Below, in pieces: positions 30,370 through 32,655 of a DNA stretch of 32,655 nt. Source of the stretch: CAZUNO01 sp964621445 [NCBI: Candidatus Hadarchaeota archaeon] (GTDB lineage Archaea > CAYQAE01 > CAYVLA01); contig CAZUNO010000028.1 of assembly GCA_964621445.1 (NCBI GenBank), positions 1-32,655 on the forward strand, given 5' to 3'. Position numbers and translations under genes: made by a program. Every line of letters begins with the position of its first letter. Position 1 is the first letter of the stretch. Below the pieces are notes generated by a model. That model saw nothing but the letters and a program-made list of their open reading frames with translations. It did no database searches and was not told the origin of the DNA.

Positions 30370-31554
30370 ATGAAAGAGGATGACATCATAGATGGGATAC
30401 TGGATTTGAAAATAGAAACCCCGTCCTGGGCATACGGCAATAGTGGCACCCGTTTTGCTACCTTTCCCTGGCCGGGTGCTGCACGAAATATATGGGAAAA
30501 GATCGATGATGCTTCCTACGTTAACAAAATTACAGGCGCGGCCCCGAGAATTGCATTACATATTCCCTGGGATGCCGTTGATGACTACTCCGAACTAGGC
30601 AATTACGCCCGGGAAAAAGGGTTGGAAATAGGTGCTATCAATCCGAACCTCTTTCAGGACCCGGATTATAAGCTTGGAAGCCTTTGTAACCCGGATCCCG
30701 ATATCAGGAACAAAGCCCTGGATCACGTTACTGACTGTATTGAGATATGCGAGTTAACGGGGGCCGATATACTCAGCCTTTGGTTGGCTGATGGTACAAA
30801 TTATTTTGGCCAGGACGATCTGGTCGCCAGGAGGAATTTTCTAATCGAGGCATTATTCGAGATATATGAGGCCCTTCCGTCAAGGGTTCGAATGCTTATA
30901 GAGTACAAATTTTATGAGCCGTCATTCTACCATACAGACATCCCTGACTGGGGGACCTCACTTCTTCTATCAAGAAAACTCGGAGAAAAAGCCCAGGTCC
31001 TGATCGATACAGGTCACCATCCGCTGGCCACAAATGTTGAACAGATCGTGGCCAATCTTATCGATGAGAGAGCTCTGGGGGGGTTCCACTTCAATAGTCG
31101 AAATTATGGCGATGACGACCTCGTAGTTGGAGCCTCAAATCCGTTCCAGCTCTACAGGATCTTTCATGAAATAGTGGAAGCTGAGCTTTCGAGCGGGGAA
31201 CGTGCCCACTGCGCAGAAAATATAGCCTATATGATTGATCAGAGCCATTGCATTGAGGGAAAGATAGAACCGATGATAAAATCCATAGTAAATTGCCAGA
31301 GATCCAGAGCCAAGGCCCTGCTCACCGACAGGGATCGGCTGCGTGAACTTCAAAGGGAGGGAGATGTCATGGGAGCCCATGAATTTGTAATGGAGAGTTT
31401 TAGGGCCGAAGTCTCCAGTCTGCTGGACAGAGCTCGCCGAAAGCTTGGCATACAGAAGGACCCAATCCGTGTCTACAGGAAGGGCGATTACAGGAGGAGA
31501 ATGACTCGCGAGAGGGGAGTTCACACTGAATCAGAGGGAGGATACCCAGAATAA
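30370..31554 (+). CDS. rhaI: L-rhamnose isomerase (Pseudomonas stutzeri RhaI-type)
   Basis: A 394-residue TIM-barrel aldose isomerase converting L-rhamnose to L-rhamnulose (and often other sugars). I recognise the stutzeri-type enzyme from PSWAYGNSGTRFATFPWPG, ALHIPWD, IEYKFYEPSFYHT, VLIDTGHHPLATNVEQIVA, GGFHFNSRNYGDDDL (metal Asp region) and YMIDQSHCIEGKIEPMI. The metal ligands of the family (Glu, Asp, His, Asp) lie in these blocks. The frame is open to 30244 but ATG 30370 begins the conserved domain. It is divergent from the sialidase-like gene. Kinase and aldolase partners are not visible within the window. Confidence 0.94.
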   Translation: MKEDDIIDGILDLKIETPSWAYGNSGTRFATFPWPGAARNIWEKIDDASYVNKITGAAPRIALHIPWDAVDDYSELGNYAREKGLEIGAINPNLFQDPDYKLGSLCNPDPDIRNKALDHVTDCIEICELTGADILSLWLADGTNYFGQDDLVARRNFLIEALFEIYEALPSRVRMLIEYKFYEPSFYHTDIPDWGTSLLLSRKLGEKAQVLIDTGHHPLATNVEQIVANLIDERALGGFHFNSRNYGDDDLVVGASNPFQLYRIFHEIVEAELSSGERAHCAENIAYMIDQSHCIEGKIEPMIKSIVNCQRSRAKALLTDRDRLRELQREGDVMGAHEFVMESFRAEVSSLLDRARRKLGIQKDPIRVYRKGDYRRRMTRERGVHTESEGGYPE

Positions 31555-31605
31555 CTACCATCCTCAAATATCATCATGGCTCAATTTTATCCCGAGCTCC
31601 AACAG

Positions 31606-31615
31606 AAATTTATAC
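31606..31615 (+). promoter_or_regulatory. TATA-like box of the secreted amidotransferase-like gene
   Basis: AAATTTATAC is centred about 28 nt before the GTG at 31639, consistent with a leaderless transcript. Confidence 0.5.
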
Positions 31616-31638
31616 CAATTACCACCAAGTGAAACGGA

Positions 31639-32634
31639 GTGCAATCATTCAAATTAGTTCTTATCATTCTGGCCTGCTTGATATTGTCCCCGACAGGTTA
31701 CGGTCGCCAACCCAGAAGGGATCCCTTCTCAGGTAGGATAAGAATTCTCTACTACGGTGATGCCCTGGGCTCCAGCCCCTATCCAACCTTCGTAATAGAC
31801 CCCCTAACCAGCGCGGTGGCTCTAACAGGGATGAGAGGAACCCCAAAACAGATAGATAAGAGGATGAGGATCCTCATGCCTCGGACCTATCAGGATCTTT
31901 TGGACCGATATGATCTAATCATTCTCAGCGATGCAATAGTCAAGAACTTCCGCAGCGAATTCATCGTCTGGTTCCGAGATTCGGTATTGAATGACGGCCT
32001 CGGCCTGTTGATGGTGGGTGGCTATGGCAGCTTCGGGGGCGTTCCCTTTCTGGAATCCAACTGGGGGGAAACGGTGCTCCAGGAGGCGCTCTGCGTGAAT
32101 TGCATCTCCAGGGGATGGGACATGGGAGACCAATCTCCTTCGCAGGCAGGTATCCTGGAGGTGATGGATGAGGATGATGAATTCATGTCTTCACTTCCCT
32201 TCGATAGCATTGGCCGTTATGGGGTATTCCACGGGGCCAACATAGTCGAGCCCAGGCAGTCCTCGAAACTACTCGCCAACTACAGAAAGAGTGGCGGGAA
32301 GGCCTACCCACTTCTGGTTTATGGGGATATGGGAAAGGGTTCATCGGTTGCATTCTGTTCGGATTGGACCCCCTATGGGGGGATCGATTTCATCCGGTGG
32401 TCCTACTATCCTGACTTCGCATTGAACCTGGCACTTTACACCACGGGTAATCCAGTTCCACAGGATATCAATATGGCTCACAGAGCGAGGGAGCTAATGC
32501 AAGATTACACCGGGCTGCTTCAGACCCTTCATAGCGTAATGGAGTTTGTTGAGAGATTCGGCGCGAATCTGGCAAGCGCAGAGGAGTTGCTAATAGATAT
32601 AGACTACAGAGGCTCGGGAGTCGCTCCTCTCTGA
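31639..32634 (+). CDS. Secreted glutamine amidotransferase-like protein (PF07090/ThuA-like)
   Basis: A 331-residue protein with a signal peptide (residues 5-22, KLVLIILACLILSPTGYG) and then a class-I glutamine-amidotransferase-like fold: RIRILYYGDALGSSPYPTF, YDLIILSDAIVKNF, LLMVGGYGSFGGVPF and a C-terminal VAFCSDWTPYGGIDFIRW. This matches the putative glutamine amidotransferase family that also resembles ThuA sugar-utilisation proteins. The nucleophilic Cys of true amidotransferases is replaced by GGYGSFGG, so it is unlikely to make ammonia from glutamine. GTG 31639 is the start. The gene is complete in the window. Being extracellular and next to L-rhamnose isomerase, it may bind or process a sugar. 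Confidence 0.85.
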   Translation: MQSFKLVLIILACLILSPTGYGRQPRRDPFSGRIRILYYGDALGSSPYPTFVIDPLTSAVALTGMRGTPKQIDKRMRILMPRTYQDLLDRYDLIILSDAIVKNFRSEFIVWFRDSVLNDGLGLLMVGGYGSFGGVPFLESNWGETVLQEALCVNCISRGWDMGDQSPSQAGILEVMDEDDEFMSSLPFDSIGRYGVFHGANIVEPRQSSKLLANYRKSGGKAYPLLVYGDMGKGSSVAFCSDWTPYGGIDFIRWSYYPDFALNLALYTTGNPVPQDINMAHRARELMQDYTGLLQTLHSVMEFVERFGANLASAEELLIDIDYRGSGVAPL

Positions 32635-32655
32635 CCTTGTTTTCTGATTTGGTGG

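Noticed and set aside
1-32655. tRNA or rRNA genes, CRISPR array, insertion sequence
   Set aside because: I looked for cloverleaf-like stems, regularly spaced repeats and transposase motifs and saw none; a short RNA could still be missed without a covariance search.

Overview
The window is a compact, nearly fully coding stretch of an archaeal chromosome. The archaeal markers are a zinc-ribbon ribosomal protein S27ae, Kae1 and Bud32 of the KEOPS tRNA-modification complex, an Sm-like (LSm) protein, the AMP phosphorylase / ribose-1,5-bisphosphate isomerase pair, the F420 enzyme CofD, a tungsten-type aldehyde:ferredoxin oxidoreductase (AOR) and a SEC59-type polyprenol kinase. Promoters are TATA-like boxes, often 20-30 nt upstream of GTG, TTG or ATG starts, which suggests many leaderless mRNAs. 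The gene set suggests an uncultivated euryarchaeal (Thermoplasmata-like) heterotroph; the phylum is an inference only.

Layout. 1-3.9 kb: the tail of an unidentified gene, a DegT/DnrJ aminotransferase, a glucose-1-dehydrogenase-like enzyme (convergent), a four-cluster ferredoxin and a dolichol-kinase-like membrane protein. 3.9-6.4 kb: the AMP salvage operon, whose phosphorylase appears to start at ATT. 6.4-11.6 kb: an information-processing run of S27ae, Kae1, Bud32, CofD, a small membrane protein, a membrane-anchored winged-helix regulator, a small Cys protein, LSm and a small exporter-like protein. 11.5-15.3 kb (minus strand): UppP-like phosphatase, 2-hydroxyacid dehydrogenase and a secreted glycosidase-like protein. 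15.3-16.1 kb: a badly decayed ornithine cyclodeaminase-family pseudogene. 16.3-19.5 kb: a ferredoxin-AOR-ProC operon. 19.5-22 kb: Ogt, a cupin, several small proteins and a DUF1847-type Cys-rich protein.

22.2-32.6 kb is an accessory, sugar-oriented region. A minus-strand operon carries a nucleoside hydrolase, two half-size COG0701-type permeases and an FtsX-like permease. It is divergent from an arylsulfatase-K-like sulfatase, followed by a URO-D-family protein and a 17-residue-periodic beta-helix protein. Next come a sialidase-like (BNR) protein, an L-rhamnose isomerase and a secreted glutamine-amidotransferase-like protein. Together these suggest catabolism of a sulfated, rhamnose- and possibly uronate-containing glycan, but no rhamnulokinase, aldolase, polysaccharide lyase or formylglycine-generating enzyme is visible here, so the pathway is a hypothesis.

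I saw no tRNA or rRNA gene, CRISPR array, insertion sequence or origin. After the pseudogene is annotated, no stretch over 300 bases is without a gene. The larger gaps (16120-16321, 20904-21103, 22019-22202) hold promoters or nothing I can identify. Family assignments come from motif recognition, without database searches.
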